The notes beneath the pieces were generated by a model. It searched no databases, was not told the DNA's origin, and worked only from the letters and a program-made list of their open reading frames with translations. Source: Rubrobacter sp. (GTDB taxonomy: Bacteria; Actinomycetota; Rubrobacteria; Rubrobacterales; Rubrobacteraceae). Taken from it: DNA of 51,357 bases. The position numbers and the translations under genes were made by a program. The stretch covers positions 1 to 51,357 of the forward strand of contig JACCWD010000058.1 of NCBI GenBank assembly GCA_013697825.1. Reading direction: 5' to 3'. Every line of letters begins with the position of its first letter. The first letter of the stretch is position 1. Below are positions 14,503-23,842 of the stretch, in pieces.

Positions 14503-15801
14503 TCAGAGGCCAACTTTATACCGGGAATACGAGGGGGCGAATGAGGCGGGGAGGCTCACGTCCATGAGAACTCCGTCCACCCGGTCCTCAGAGGCGTGTA
14601 TCTCGGCCATCCCGTAGAGCCTCGCGGCGTCCTCGTAGCTCGAGTGCGGGATGAGAACCTCCATCCTCTCCCTCATGGCGGATATCTCCTCGTATATACG
14701 GTCGAGGAGCGGGCCGAAACCTTCGCCGCCGAGCGCGCTAGTCAGGACGGAGCCGCCGTATCTAGCAGAGAGCCTCGCGGACTCCGGGACACTTATGAGA
14801 TCGGCCTTGTTAAGGGCGGGTATTATGGGTTTCCCGGAGAGAGAGCCGGACTCGGAGAGGGTCTCCTTGACGGTTTCGACCTCTTCGTCGAGGTGAGGGC
14901 TGGAGGCGTCGGCGCAGAGGATGAGGAGGTCGGCGTCGGAGGCGGCCTCCAGAGTTGAGGCGAAGGACTCGACGAGCTGGGTGGGGAGCTTCCTTATGAA
15001 GCCCACCGTGTCCGTGAGCGTGAAGTCCGGGGCGAAGCCGTGCTTGCCGCCGGAGGCGCCAGCCACGCCGTCGCGCGAGGATCCCTCGACGCGCCGGGTG
15101 GTCGTCTCGAGGGTCTCGAAGAGGCGATCCTTCGTGGATCTCCCGGCGTTGCTCAAGCGGTTGAGGATGGTCGTCTTCCCGGCGTTCGTGTATCCGACGA
15201 GGGCTGCCTTCGGGATCCCCGCCTCCCGCAGGCGGGCGCGGCGGACACCCCTCGCGGAGCGCTCGCCCGCGAGCCTGGAGCGGAGCTTCTCCATGCGGGC
15301 GCGGATCTCACGCCTGTCGTACTCGAGCTGCTGCTCGCCCGGCCCCCTCACAGCCGCCCCTCCGGAGCTACCGAGGCCGCCCCCGAGGCGCTCGAGGTGC
15401 CTCCACATCCCCCGCACCCTCGGGAGGAGGTACTCCATCTCCGCCAGCTCCACCTGCAGCTTGCTCGGGGCGTCCCTCGCGTGGGCCTCGAAGATCCGGA
15501 TTATCAGCTCCGTCCGGTCCACCACCGCCACGCCCGCGTCCCTCTCGAGAACCCTCGCCTCCGACGCCGTAAGCTCGTCGTCGGCGACCACGAAGCCCGC
15601 CCCTAGCGCCGACACCATCTCGTTGAGCTCGGCCCTCTTCCCTCCCCCGAGATACGCTGAAGGGTCGCGCCGAGCCTGCTCGATCTCCCCGCAAACCTCC
15701 AGCCCGAGCGTCTCCGAAAGGCGCCTCAGCTCGCCCATGTGCCTCACGTCCCCCGCTCCCGCGAGGACGACCCGGCCTACGACCCTGCTCAAGGACTCCA
15801 T
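14503..15801 (-). CDS. hflX: GTPase HflX
   Basis: Ribosome-splitting GTPase of the OBG-HflX family. The 432-residue protein has the glycine-rich HflX domain (GELRRLSETLGLEVCGEI, GGGKRAELNEMV), a linker helix pair with GPGEQQLEYDRREIRARM, and the G domain: GYTNAGKTT, DTVGFI, NKAD. The ATG at 15801 is the first start after upstream miaA coding sequence and lies 6 nt after a TATAAT, so the message is probably leaderless; the gene also overlaps the miaA 3' end by 13 bp. Confidence 0.93.
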   Translation of the reverse strand: MESLSRVVGRVVLAGAGDVRHMGELRRLSETLGLEVCGEIEQARRDPSAYLGGGKRAELNEMVSALGAGFVVADDELTASEARVLERDAGVAVVDRTELIIRIFEAHARDAPSKLQVELAEMEYLLPRVRGMWRHLERLGGGLGSSGGAAVRGPGEQQLEYDRREIRARMEKLRSRLAGERSARGVRRARLREAGIPKAALVGYTNAGKTTILNRLSNAGRSTKDRLFETLETTTRRVEGSSRDGVAGASGGKHGFAPDFTLTDTVGFIRKLPTQLVESFASTLEAASDADLLILCADASSPHLDEEVETVKETLSESGSLSGKPIIPALNKADLISVPESARLSARYGGSVLTSALGGEGFGPLLDRIYEEISAMRERMEVLIPHSSYEDAARLYGMAEIHASEDRVDGVLMDVSLPASFAPSYSRYKVGL

Positions 15802-16697
15802 GGGCCGATTATACCATGCATGGTATTTAACCTTTTCGCCGCTTCCCCGGGGCGCGACGGGTCGAGGACGGTGACGCGGGCGCGGCCTTCGAGGCTCCTC
15901 GCGAGCTTGTCGAACCACCGGATCTGGCGCTTCGCGAGCCGCCGGGTTCTTATGTTCATCCTCTCCTCGGCTTCGGGGAGGCCGAGCCCGCCGTGCGCGG
16001 CGGAGAGGAGTTCGCGCACCCCGATCGCGTCGAGGACGGAATCGCCCACACGAACCCCGGAGGCGGCCATCGCGGCGATAGCCTCGGCCTCCTCCATCCC
16101 CGACGCGGCGATGCGGCGAGACCTCCGCCGGATGGAATCCTCGAGGAACGCCATGCCGGGCCTCATATAGAGGATCTCCGCGTCGTAGAGGAGTTCGCCC
16201 CCCCATATAGAGCCGCGCCCGTCGCCGCCGGACATCTCGAGCTCCATCGCCCGCGAGGCCCGCCTCGGGTTCGCCTCGCCCGCGGAGGCGAGGCGGGCGG
16301 CCTCCCTTGCCGCCTCCGGAGCGGCCGGGGCGAGCGGGATGTCGAGTATGGAGGCGTTGAGGTACATCCCAGTCCCAGCGTCGAGGACGAGCGAACCCCC
16401 CGAGGACTCCGCCTCGCGGCGTACGGCGGCGCGGTGCTGGGCGACCGACCACTCCTCAGCGACGGAGACGACGCCCGAGAGCTTCGCGGGGCGCCCCCTC
16501 GCCTGGTTCGTTATGACGGGGATCTCACGGTATACCTGCATGGAGTCCACGAGGATCGCGAACGTCGAGAGAGCCTCGGAGAACTCGTCGGCCGCCGCGC
16601 TCTTCCCGCTCGCCGTCGGGCCGCACACCACGAGGCAACGCCTCTTCCCACTCGAAGGATTCACAGCGAAGGATCGCGTCTTGCGATTGCCGATCAC
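15789..16697 (-). CDS. miaA: tRNA dimethylallyltransferase
   Basis: MiaA adds the isopentenyl group to A37 of tRNAs reading UNN codons; MiaB, encoded just upstream, then methylthiolates it. From the GTG at 16697 the protein has 302 residues, normal for the family. P-loop GPTASGKSAAADE, the DSMQVYREIPVITNQ motif and LDAGTGMYLNASI are visible. A GTG 11 codons later is an alternative. The frame runs further upstream over miaB, but that part is a shadow. The 3' end contains the hflX -10 hexamer. Confidence 0.9.
   Translation of the reverse strand: MIGNRKTRSFAVNPSSGKRRCLVVCGPTASGKSAAADEFSEALSTFAILVDSMQVYREIPVITNQARGRPAKLSGVVSVAEEWSVAQHRAAVRREAESSGGSLVLDAGTGMYLNASILDIPLAPAAPEAAREAARLASAGEANPRRASRAMELEMSGGDGRGSIWGGELLYDAEILYMRPGMAFLEDSIRRRSRRIAASGMEEAEAIAAMAASGVRVGDSVLDAIGVRELLSAAHGGLGLPEAEERMNIRTRRLAKRQIRWFDKLARSLEGRARVTVLDPSRPGEAAKRLNTMHGIIGPWSP
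15808..15813 (-). promoter_or_regulatory. -10 element for a leaderless hflX transcript
   Basis: Consensus TATAAT on the minus strand, inside miaA, ending 6 nt before the hflX ATG. A start of transcription at the ATG itself is expected. Confidence 0.6.
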
Positions 16698-16732
16698 GGC
16701 TCCCGGTCGCGGGTCATAGAGTGGCGGCCCCG

Positions 16733-18103
16733 CTATCCACGGGCTCCCGCATAGAGGGCGTGGGGGCCGGCGGAGGAGATGGACGCCCGCACGTAGTCGC
16801 CGGGCTCCGCGCCGTTCGAGACTTCGCGGTCGAGGCGCACGGCGTGTCCGCCCCACGTCTCGCCTATGGCCTGCCCGGAGTCCGAGAGGCCGCGGCGGAT
16901 GTATATCTCCTCCTCGGAGCCGACCTTCCTTTGGTTAGCCTCGAAGCCGTTTTTTTCGACGGCCCGGAGGATTTGGAGGAAGCGTTTTTGGACGACATCG
17001 TCCGGCACCCGGCCCTCCATCTCCGCCGCCTCCGTGCCGCCCCTCGGGGAGAACTTGAAGATGTACGCCGAGTCGAAGGCGCAGTCCTCCACGAGCTCGA
17101 GCGTCCGATCGTGGTCCCCGTCCGTCTCCCCCGGATGGCCAACTATGATATCCGTGCTCAAAGCTCCGTCCGGCACCGCCTCGCGGAAGACCTCGATCTT
17201 CCTCCGGTACCTCTCCGCCTTGTATCCCCGGTGCATGATTTTGAGCATCCGGTCGGACCCCGACTGCACCGGGAGGTGGAGCCTCCCGACGATCGTGCCT
17301 CTTTCGCCCATCGCCCGGAGCGTCCGGTCCTCCATGTTCGACGGGTGGCTCGTCGTGAACCACACCCTCGGAGCCGCCTCCGAGACCCTCTCGAGGAGGT
17401 CGCAGAACCTCTTCCCGTCGTACCGCCAAGCGTCCACGGTCTGCCCGAGCAGGGTGATGTACTTCGTCCCGCCCGCGACAAGCCCCTCGACCTCCGCCAC
17501 GATGTCCTCCATCGGGCGGCACGCCATCCGGCCCCGGACGGTCGGCACGATGCAATAGCTGCACTGGTAGTTGCATCCCGTCATTATCGTGACAAACGCG
17601 GAATCACCGTCCCCCGTCCCCGGCAAGTCCGGCGTGCGCGTCTCCTCCATCCCCGGCAGTCCCACGAACTCCGCCAGTTCATATGTATTATGGGTTCCTA
17701 ACACAAGATCTATGCCGAATTGCCTTTCGAGGCCCGACGCCTCCTCGGCGGCCCCGACGCAGCCCGTGAGGGCGACCTTTTTGACGCGGCCCTCTTTCTT
17801 GAGGCGGCTGAGTTCGCCGAGATGGCCCCTCACCCGGTCCACGGCGTTCTCGCGGACGTAGCATGTGTTGAGGACGACGATGTCGGCCTCCTCGTAGGCT
17901 TGGACTTCGGCGTATCCGGCGTCGAGGATCATGCGCCGCATCCTGTCGGAGTCGTGGACGTTCATCTGGCACCCGAACGTCCTTATGCAAGCCGTCTTCC
18001 CCGCCCCCGGAGAAGGGGCGGCGTCCGCCGGGGCGGCTTTTCCGGGCTTCCTCGTGAGGGGCACGCGGGTGGTGGCGTGGGTGGCGTCGGCCATGTCAGT
18101 CAT
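16733..18103 (-). CDS. miaB: tRNA-2-methylthio-N6-dimethylallyladenosine synthase
   Basis: Radical SAM methylthiotransferase acting on i6A37. Three N-terminal cysteines for the first Fe-S cluster are in TFGCQMN, NTCYVRENA and TGCVGAAE; the radical SAM cluster motif is CNYQCSYCIVP. A TRAM domain ends the protein (residues about 385-450). Length 456. ATG at 18103 with GGAGG 6 nt upstream, inside the end of the GHKL ATPase gene. It is encoded next to its pathway partner miaA. Confidence 0.95.
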   Translation of the reverse strand: MTDMADATHATTRVPLTRKPGKAAPADAAPSPGAGKTACIRTFGCQMNVHDSDRMRRMILDAGYAEVQAYEEADIVVLNTCYVRENAVDRVRGHLGELSRLKKEGRVKKVALTGCVGAAEEASGLERQFGIDLVLGTHNTYELAEFVGLPGMEETRTPDLPGTGDGDSAFVTIMTGCNYQCSYCIVPTVRGRMACRPMEDIVAEVEGLVAGGTKYITLLGQTVDAWRYDGKRFCDLLERVSEAAPRVWFTTSHPSNMEDRTLRAMGERGTIVGRLHLPVQSGSDRMLKIMHRGYKAERYRRKIEVFREAVPDGALSTDIIVGHPGETDGDHDRTLELVEDCAFDSAYIFKFSPRGGTEAAEMEGRVPDDVVQKRFLQILRAVEKNGFEANQRKVGSEEEIYIRRGLSDSGQAIGETWGGHAVRLDREVSNGAEPGDYVRASISSAGPHALYAGARG

Positions 18104-19022
18104 ATTCGTCCTCCGGCTCGTGTACGCGGACCTTTATGGAGACTTCTCCGGGGCGGGACTCGAACTTTACATCAACGACCTCCATGTAGCTCGCCCGCGC
18201 CGCCCGCCCGAGTATATCCCGAACCTCCGCCCTCGCGTCCTCCCCGATATACAAGGGACGACCGCCCGGAGAAGCCGGACTCGGCGGAGTCCGGTGAGAC
18301 CTTGGCGCACCCCCCTCCGAACCGACCCTCCGCGCCGCCCCCACCTCGCCCCGGAGGACGCGCCCGACCGTCTTCGGCGAGACATCCAAGCCGAGACCCT
18401 CCGCCATAGCTGAGATCTCGGCCCGGCTCGATTCTTGTATTATGAGGTTTTCAAGCAGAGAGGCGAGGATGGCTGCGTGGCTCGCGTAGAAGAGGCGGAG
18501 GTTCGGATGGTCGGCGGCGAAGGATCGGGCGGCGGCGAGGAGGTTCGACTTCGAGCCTCGGGTTTCGGACTGGAGGGATCTCTCGGGGACGGAGGATGTG
18601 TCGAAGACAACCCGCACGGAGGTCGGGGATGACGGATGGGCGAGCCTAGCCTCGACAGCGGCGTTCCTTATGTGGTGAAGGGCGAGGCCGGCTCCGTGCG
18701 CCCCCCCCGATCGGACCCCAGCCCGGAGCCCCGCCTCCGGATTCGGGTCGAGGTGGCGGGTCGTCACGCCCGGCTCGAAGATGACATCGGAGTACGCTTC
18801 GGGGACGCCGCGCCCGTCGTCTATCACGGTGAGGGAGCGGTACCTGCGGGAGCGGAGCGCGGAGGCGACGTATATGCTCGATGCCCCGGCGTCGCGGGCG
18901 TTTCGGAGGAGTTCGAAAAGGGCGTCCTCCACCGTCGAGATGGACGACGGGGCGCGGCGCGGAACCTCCGCGCCCGAGAGCCGGGCAAACCCGGAGCCGA
19001 GGTCGCGGTACGGCCCCTCCAT
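18096..19022 (-). CDS. GHKL-type ATPase of unknown function
   Basis: 308 residues. The N-terminal part has the three nucleotide-binding boxes of the GHKL superfamily: N box DALFELLRNARDAGASSIYV, G1 box VIDDGRGVP, and G2 box GAHGAGLALHHIRNAA. The wording around the N box resembles MutL and type-II topoisomerases more than histidine kinases, and there is no kinase dimerisation histidine, sensor domain or MutL PQR box visible. The C-terminal half has an Ala/Leu-rich helical region and a Lys/Glu-rich beta end (MEVVDVKFESRPGEVSIKVRV). It lies between rny and miaB and overlaps miaB by 8 bp. No function is assigned. Confidence 0.75.
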   Translation of the reverse strand: MEGPYRDLGSGFARLSGAEVPRRAPSSISTVEDALFELLRNARDAGASSIYVASALRSRRYRSLTVIDDGRGVPEAYSDVIFEPGVTTRHLDPNPEAGLRAGVRSGGAHGAGLALHHIRNAAVEARLAHPSSPTSVRVVFDTSSVPERSLQSETRGSKSNLLAAARSFAADHPNLRLFYASHAAILASLLENLIIQESSRAEISAMAEGLGLDVSPKTVGRVLRGEVGAARRVGSEGGAPRSHRTPPSPASPGGRPLYIGEDARAEVRDILGRAARASYMEVVDVKFESRPGEVSIKVRVHEPEDEYD

Positions 19023-19347
19023 AACTACCGGGAGTCGGGAGCCGCTCCGCTCCTTCGGCTCCGACTCCGTCGCTCCTCTTCGGGAGTCGGGAGTCGGGGA
19101 AAGCCGGGGGCGGCGTTCGCGGCGACCCCCGAAGCCGGCCCATGGCCACGCCTCCGCGCGAAGCAGATTCGCGCAGCGACGCCCGGCGGAGGCATCGCCC
19201 CCGGCGTTCGCCGCCGAACGGGGGCCGCAGGCGAACCGCCTCCCGCCTCCCGCCTCCCGCCTCCCGCTCTCGTGCCCGGCGGAAGCCCGTCGAGCGTGGA
19301 GGCGGAAATGGACGGGCGAAGCGAGTCGAGAGCATCCCGACTTCCGC
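19023..19347. repeat. Repeat-rich gap with opposed heptamers
   Basis: No gene is seen. GGGAGTC/GGGAGCC at 19030-19043, GGGAGTC twice at 19082-19095 and GCCTCCC four times in a row at 19238-19265, i.e. the second set is nearly the reverse complement of the first. Further GC-rich hairpins lie between (around 19050-19085 and 19120-19230). Confidence 0.7.
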
Positions 19348-20895
19348 TCACTTCGCCACCTCGCTCACGCGGGACTCGCGGATGACCGTCACTTTGATCT
19401 GTCCGGGGTACTCGAGGTCGTTCTCGATCTGCTTCGAGATGTCGTACGCGAGCTTGGCGGCGATGCGGTCGTCCACCTCCGTCGGCTGGACCATGACCCG
19501 GACCTCGCGGCCCGCCTGTATCGCGTACGCCTTGTCCACGCCCCGGTGCCCGGTCGCGATGTCCTCGAGGTTCCGGAGGCGCTCCAGATAAATGTCCGTC
19601 GTCTCGCGCCTCGCGCCCGGCCTCGCGGCGGAGACTGCGTCGGCGGTGGCGACTATGATGTCCTCGACGGTCTCCATCTCGATCTCGTGGTGGTGGGCGG
19701 ATATCGCCCGGACGATGTCGTCGGACTCGCCGCTCTTCTTGGCGAAGCGGCCGCCGATGAGGGCGTGCGTCCCCTCGACCTCGTGGTCTATGGCCTTCCC
19801 GACGTCGTGGAGGAGGGCGCCGCGGCGGCTTGTCTTCACGTTCGCGCCGAGTTCGTTCGCCATCATCCCCGCGATGTTCGCCACCTCGACGGAGTGGGCG
19901 AGGACGTTCTGGCCGTACGAGGTCCGGTATTTCAGCGCGCCGAGGAGGCGGTGGAGGTCGCCGTGCATGTTGCCGGAGATCTTCGCGTCGAAGAGCGCCT
20001 GGCGACCGGCGGCCTTCATCTCCTTCTCGATCTCCTTCCTCGCCTTAGAGACGATCTGCTCGATGCGGCCGGGGTGGATGCGCCCATCCTGGACGAGACG
20101 TTCCATCGAAACCCTCGCCACCTCGCGGCGCACCGGGTCGAAGCACGAGATGACGACCGTCTCGGGCGTGTCGTCAATGATCACGTCCACCCCGGTCGCA
20201 GCCTCGAAGGCCCGGATGTTCCGCCCCTCGCGGCCGATGATGCGCCCCTTGAGGTCGTCCGAAGGGAGATCCACAGCCTTAACCGTCGACTCCGAGGTCA
20301 GGTCGGAGGCGACGCGCTCCATGGTTGTCATGAGGATCCTCCGCGACTCCGCGTCGGCGGTCTCCTCGGCCTCGATGGTCTTGTCGCGAACCATGCGCCC
20401 GAGGCGGTCGTCGAGCTCGACCTCGAGGCCGCCGAGGAGGCGGGCTTCCGCGTCGGCGCGGGTGAGGCCGGATATCTCCTCGAGGGCTTTTATCTGGTCG
20501 GCCTCGCGGGATTTGAGCCTCTCCTCCCTCGCGGAGAGCCCGTCCTCGGCCTCCGAGAGACGGCGGCGGCGCTCGTCGAGCTCGCCCTCGCGGCGGTCGA
20601 GGGCCGTATCGCGGTTGTCGAGGCGCTCCTCGACGCGCGATATCTCGGCGCGGCGCGACCTCGCCTCGGCCTCGGCCTCGTCCTTGACCTTCATCGCCGC
20701 CTCCTTCGAGGCGAGGTCGGACTCACGGCGGATGGTTTCCGCCTGGCGGTTCGCGTCGGCGAGGATCGAGTCGGCGTCGGAGCGCGACTCGGCGAGGCCG
20801 CTCTCGGTCCGGGATTTGTAGAAGAGGTATCCGGCGACCGCGCCTGCGGCTAGCCCGGCGGCAAGCCCTAAAAGGGCCAAAAGTAAAGCGCTCAC
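19348..20895 (-). CDS. rny: Ribonuclease Y
   Basis: Membrane-anchored endoribonuclease that starts mRNA decay. In 515 residues: N-terminal transmembrane helix (LLLALLGLAAGLAAGAVAGY), a long charged coiled coil (about 30-190), a KH domain (LKGRIIGREGRNIRAFE) and an HD domain with the metal-binding pair in GALLHDVGKAIDHEVEGTH and SAHHHEIE. GTG start with GGAGG 7 nt upstream. RNase J and PNPase are encoded in the same strand block. Confidence 0.96.
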   Translation of the reverse strand: MSALLLALLGLAAGLAAGAVAGYLFYKSRTESGLAESRSDADSILADANRQAETIRRESDLASKEAAMKVKDEAEAEARSRRAEISRVEERLDNRDTALDRREGELDERRRRLSEAEDGLSAREERLKSREADQIKALEEISGLTRADAEARLLGGLEVELDDRLGRMVRDKTIEAEETADAESRRILMTTMERVASDLTSESTVKAVDLPSDDLKGRIIGREGRNIRAFEAATGVDVIIDDTPETVVISCFDPVRREVARVSMERLVQDGRIHPGRIEQIVSKARKEIEKEMKAAGRQALFDAKISGNMHGDLHRLLGALKYRTSYGQNVLAHSVEVANIAGMMANELGANVKTSRRGALLHDVGKAIDHEVEGTHALIGGRFAKKSGESDDIVRAISAHHHEIEMETVEDIIVATADAVSAARPGARRETTDIYLERLRNLEDIATGHRGVDKAYAIQAGREVRVMVQPTEVDDRIAAKLAYDISKQIENDLEYPGQIKVTVIRESRVSEVAK

Positions 20896-21021
20896 AAGTT
20901 TTCCTCCAGCGTTCCAGCCGCGGGCCGCTTCCGGCCGGCGGGCGGGTCGGAATATATCGTCGGCCGGCCACTCGCGCGCTCGCCTTTTCCAGCGTTGCCT
21001 TCGGGCTTTGCCTTCGGGCGT

Positions 21022-21624
21022 TCATCGGTACTCCCGCGCCACCTCCGCGCAAACTTCCATAGAGTATCCCCGGCGCGTCAAGAAGCCGTAGACCCGACGC
21101 GCTGCCGCGTCGGACCTCTCCCCGGTATTATAACGCCGCGATGCCGCCCCGCGTGCGTCCTCGACCTCCGACCTCCCCTCGAACTCCCCCTCGACCGCGC
21201 CAGCCGCCTCCTCTTCGCCCACACCCGCCCGGCGAAGCTCCATCGAAACCCGCCGAGGCCCGTATTTGCGGGACTTCTCACGGGCCATGAGCTTGGCGAA
21301 CTCCGCATCGTCGAGGTATTCGGTCTCCAGAAGGCGCGCGACGACCGCCTCGATGGCCTCCTCGACGTGTCCGAACCTCCGGAGGCGCTCGCGAACCTCC
21401 TTCTCCGAGCGGGGCCGATACCCGAGGAGGTTGAGCGCCCGGCTCATAGCGAGCGCCCTCTCCCCCTCGACGCGGGCCTCCTCAAGCTCCACGTCCGAAA
21501 GATCCGCCCCCTCGAAGACGCCGTGCTCGGAGGCGACGCTCGCGTCGATCTCCGCCCAAAACTCCCCGTCCACGAAGACGCGGGCCTTCCCCCGCCCTCC
21601 GCGGACACCCGTCACCTCCGGCAT
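21022..21624 (-). CDS. recX: Regulatory protein RecX
   Basis: RecX modulates RecA filaments. The 200-residue protein has the triple-helix repeats of the family (MSRALNLLGYRPRSEKEVRERLRR, YLDDAEFAKLMAREKSRKYGPRRVSMELRRAGV). It follows recA with a gap of 53 bp, the usual order. ATG start. Confidence 0.9.
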   Translation of the reverse strand: MPEVTGVRGGRGKARVFVDGEFWAEIDASVASEHGVFEGADLSDVELEEARVEGERALAMSRALNLLGYRPRSEKEVRERLRRFGHVEEAIEAVVARLLETEYLDDAEFAKLMAREKSRKYGPRRVSMELRRAGVGEEEAAGAVEGEFEGRSEVEDARGAASRRYNTGERSDAAARRVYGFLTRRGYSMEVCAEVAREYR

Positions 21625-21677
21625 GAAGTCCGGCCTCCCCGCCCGAAATTAATGCGCCGCCTGCCGGGCCCCGCCGC

Positions 21678-22787
21678 CTAAACGACGGTCTCGGGCCGGT
21701 CGGAGCCTTCGGGGCTTCCGGGCGCGTCGGCACCCTCAACGGAGCCGTTCGGCACGGTGTCGGCGGCGTCCTCGGCTTCGGCGGCGGGGCCTTCCTCGCC
21801 GAAGCCGAGCTTCTTGTGGATGTCGGCTATGACCCTCTCGCGAACCGGGTCGTTCTCCTTGAGGAACTTCTTCGCGTTCTCGCGGCCCTGTCCGATCCTC
21901 TCGTCGCCGTAGGCGAACCACGAGCCGCTCTTCTTCACGATGTCGTGCTCGATGCCGAGGTCGAGGAGGCTCCCCTCCTTCGAGATGCCCTCCCCGTACA
22001 TGACGTCGAAGAACACGACCTTGAAAGGCGGGGCGACCTTGTTCTTCCGGACCGTCACCTTCGTCTGGTTGCCGACCGTGTTGTCCCCGACCTTCAACGC
22101 GCCGATCCGGCGTATGTCGAGCCTCACGCTCGAATAGAATTTCAAGGCCCGCCCGCCCGGCGTCGTCTCCGGCGAGCCGAACGTGACCCCGATCTTCTCC
22201 CGGAGCTGGTTTATGAAGATCGCAGTCGTACCGGAACGGGAGAGGGAGCCCGACAATTTCCGGAGAGCCTGGCTCATGAGCCGGGCTTGAAGCCCGACAT
22301 GAGAGTCTCCCATCTCACCCTCGATCTCAGCCCGAGGCACGAGGGCGGCGACGGAGTCTATGACGATGACGTCCATGGCTCCGCTTCGCACGAGGGTGTC
22401 GGCGATCTCGAGCGCCTGCTCGCCGTTGTCGGGCTGGGAGAAATAGAGGTTGTCGAGGTCCACGCCGATGGCTTCGGCGTAGGCCGGGTCGAGGGCGTGC
22501 TCGGCGTCGACGAAGGCGGCGAGTCCGCCGCTTTTCTGGGCCTCGGCGATGACGTGGAGGGCGAGGGTCGTCTTCCCGCTCGACTCGGGGCCGTATATCT
22601 CGACGATCCGGCCTCGGGGAACCCCGCCGATTCCGAGGGCGAGGTCGAGGGCGAGGGCGCCGGTGGGGATCGAGGGCATCTTCACCACGGCCCGGTCGCC
22701 CATCTTCATGATGGAGCCCTTGCCGAACTTCTTCTCTATCTGGTAGAAGGCGTCGTCTATGGCCTTCGTCCGGTTCTTGTCGTCCAT
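21678..22787 (-). CDS. recA: DNA recombinase RecA
   Basis: Central recombinase and SOS coprotease. 369 residues with Walker [10 protein letters not shown] (from Gly66), the Walker B strand [22 protein letters not shown], loop L2 ([21 protein letters not shown]) and an acidic C-terminal tail. ATG at 22787 with GGAGGA 7 nt upstream. A good promoter lies about 80 bp before the start. No LexA-type operator (GAACN4GTTC) was seen in the leader. Confidence 0.97.
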   Translation of the reverse strand: MDDKNRTKAIDDAFYQIEKKFGKGSIMKMGDRAVVKMPSIPTGALALDLALGIGGVPRGRIVEIYGPESSGKTTLALHVIAEAQKSGGLAAFVDAEHALDPAYAEAIGVDLDNLYFSQPDNGEQALEIADTLVRSGAMDVIVIDSVAALVPRAEIEGEMGDSHVGLQARLMSQALRKLSGSLSRSGTTAIFINQLREKIGVTFGSPETTPGGRALKFYSSVRLDIRRIGALKVGDNTVGNQTKVTVRKNKVAPPFKVVFFDVMYGEGISKEGSLLDLGIEHDIVKKSGSWFAYGDERIGQGRENAKKFLKENDPVRERVIADIHKKLGFGEEGPAAEAEDAADTVPNGSVEGADAPGSPEGSDRPETVV

Positions 22788-22865
22788 GATGGATTCCTCC
22801 AGAGACGGCGGGCGGCCCCTTCTGCGGGGGCCGGCGCGGGGATGGGGCTGACAGTTTACGGCTCC

Positions 22866-22894
22866 ATTATAACGGCGGGAGGGCGACCCCCCAA
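22866..22894 (-). promoter_or_regulatory. recA promoter
   Basis: On the minus strand TTGGGG (22889-22894), 17-nt spacer, TATAAT (22866-22871). The transcript would have a leader of about 70 nt ahead of recA. Confidence 0.65.
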
Positions 22895-22913
22895 GACGTT
22901 TCTGGCTCCGTTT

Positions 22914-23807
22914 CTAGCTCGCGTCCTTGAGGGTGAAGCTGCGGTTGAGAACCTCGCCGACATCGCCGACATCGCCGACGTCCTGCCCGTTGACCTCGAC
23001 GCGCAGCGCGCCGGCGTTCCCGGTGGAGAGGAACACGTCCTCCTCGGCCTCGAAAGTCTGCGAGAAGCCCACGGGGGCTATCTGCTCGTAGGCGACCGCG
23101 CCGTCGGCGCTGACGCTCAGCCACGACTCCGTCCCCTCGACGCTCACCGTGACCTCGAGGTCGTCCGGCGCGGCGCCCCCGCCCCCGGACGCAAGCTCCG
23201 CAGAGCCGCCTGCCCCGCTTTCCGCTTCGCCGCCTGCCTCGCCTTCGAACCCCGCCGCCTCGGGGGGATCCCCCTCGGGCGGGGCTTGCTCGGCTGGCGG
23301 GGCTTGGGGGGAGACGACGGTCTGGGTGTCGCGGCCGACGAAATAGAGGGCGCCTATGACGGCGGTGAGGACGAGGGCGGCGGCGATGAGGGTGAAGAGC
23401 GTCGCGGAGGAGACCTTGCGCCCCTGCGCCTGCGAGAGGCCGCCGGGGCCGAGGACGGGCCGATCGAAGCCGCTTTTCTTGATCTCGCCGACCCCCGGCT
23501 GGCGCTGGTCGCGCCTCCGCCCGCGCCTTCGTTTGAGATCCTGCGCGAGCTCCTCGCCGTCGAGGCCGAGGAAGTTCGCGTAGGTTTTCAGGAAACCCTG
23601 GACGTAGACGGAGTCCGGGAGGTCGCTGAAATCCTCCCGCTCCAGGCCGGAGAGGTATCGCTTGCGGATCTTCGTCGCCTGCTCAACCTCCTGCAGGCTA
23701 AGGCCGCGCTCCTCGCGCGCCCGTGCGAGGACATCGCCGATCTTCGCCCCGCCTTCGGGGCCGCCGCTGCCGTCGCTTCCGTTCGTGTGGGGTCTCTCCT
23801 CTTCCAT
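22914..23807 (-). CDS. RodZ-like helix-turn-helix membrane protein
   Basis: 297 residues. An N-terminal HTH domain (IGDVLARAREERGLSLQEVEQATKIRKRYLSGLE, residues 23-90) is followed by one transmembrane helix (ATLFTLIAAALVLTAVIGALYFVG, about 134-157), a disordered Pro/Glu/Gly linker and an outer beta domain (DUF4115-like, residues 205-297). This is the RodZ layout (cell shape, MreB link), and in many Gram-positive genomes such genes stand near ftsK and recA. The linker-proximal end has short DVG repeats. ATG start. Confidence 0.82.
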   Translation of the reverse strand: MEEERPHTNGSDGSGGPEGGAKIGDVLARAREERGLSLQEVEQATKIRKRYLSGLEREDFSDLPDSVYVQGFLKTYANFLGLDGEELAQDLKRRRGRRRDQRQPGVGEIKKSGFDRPVLGPGGLSQAQGRKVSSATLFTLIAAALVLTAVIGALYFVGRDTQTVVSPQAPPAEQAPPEGDPPEAAGFEGEAGGEAESGAGGSAELASGGGGAAPDDLEVTVSVEGTESWLSVSADGAVAYEQIAPVGFSQTFEAEEDVFLSTGNAGALRVEVNGQDVGDVGDVGEVLNRSFTLKDAS

Positions 23808-23842
23808 CTCGCCCTAAAGCGTATCACCAACCATCGCCGCCT

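Noticed and set aside
19238-19265. Tandem GCCTCCC units as a CRISPR array
   Set aside because: There are no spacers, the units are 7 bp and contiguous, and no cas genes are present.
22788-22913. LexA/SOS box before recA
   Set aside because: Neither GAACN4GTTC nor a close variant was found in the leader; only a promoter and Shine-Dalgarno are visible.
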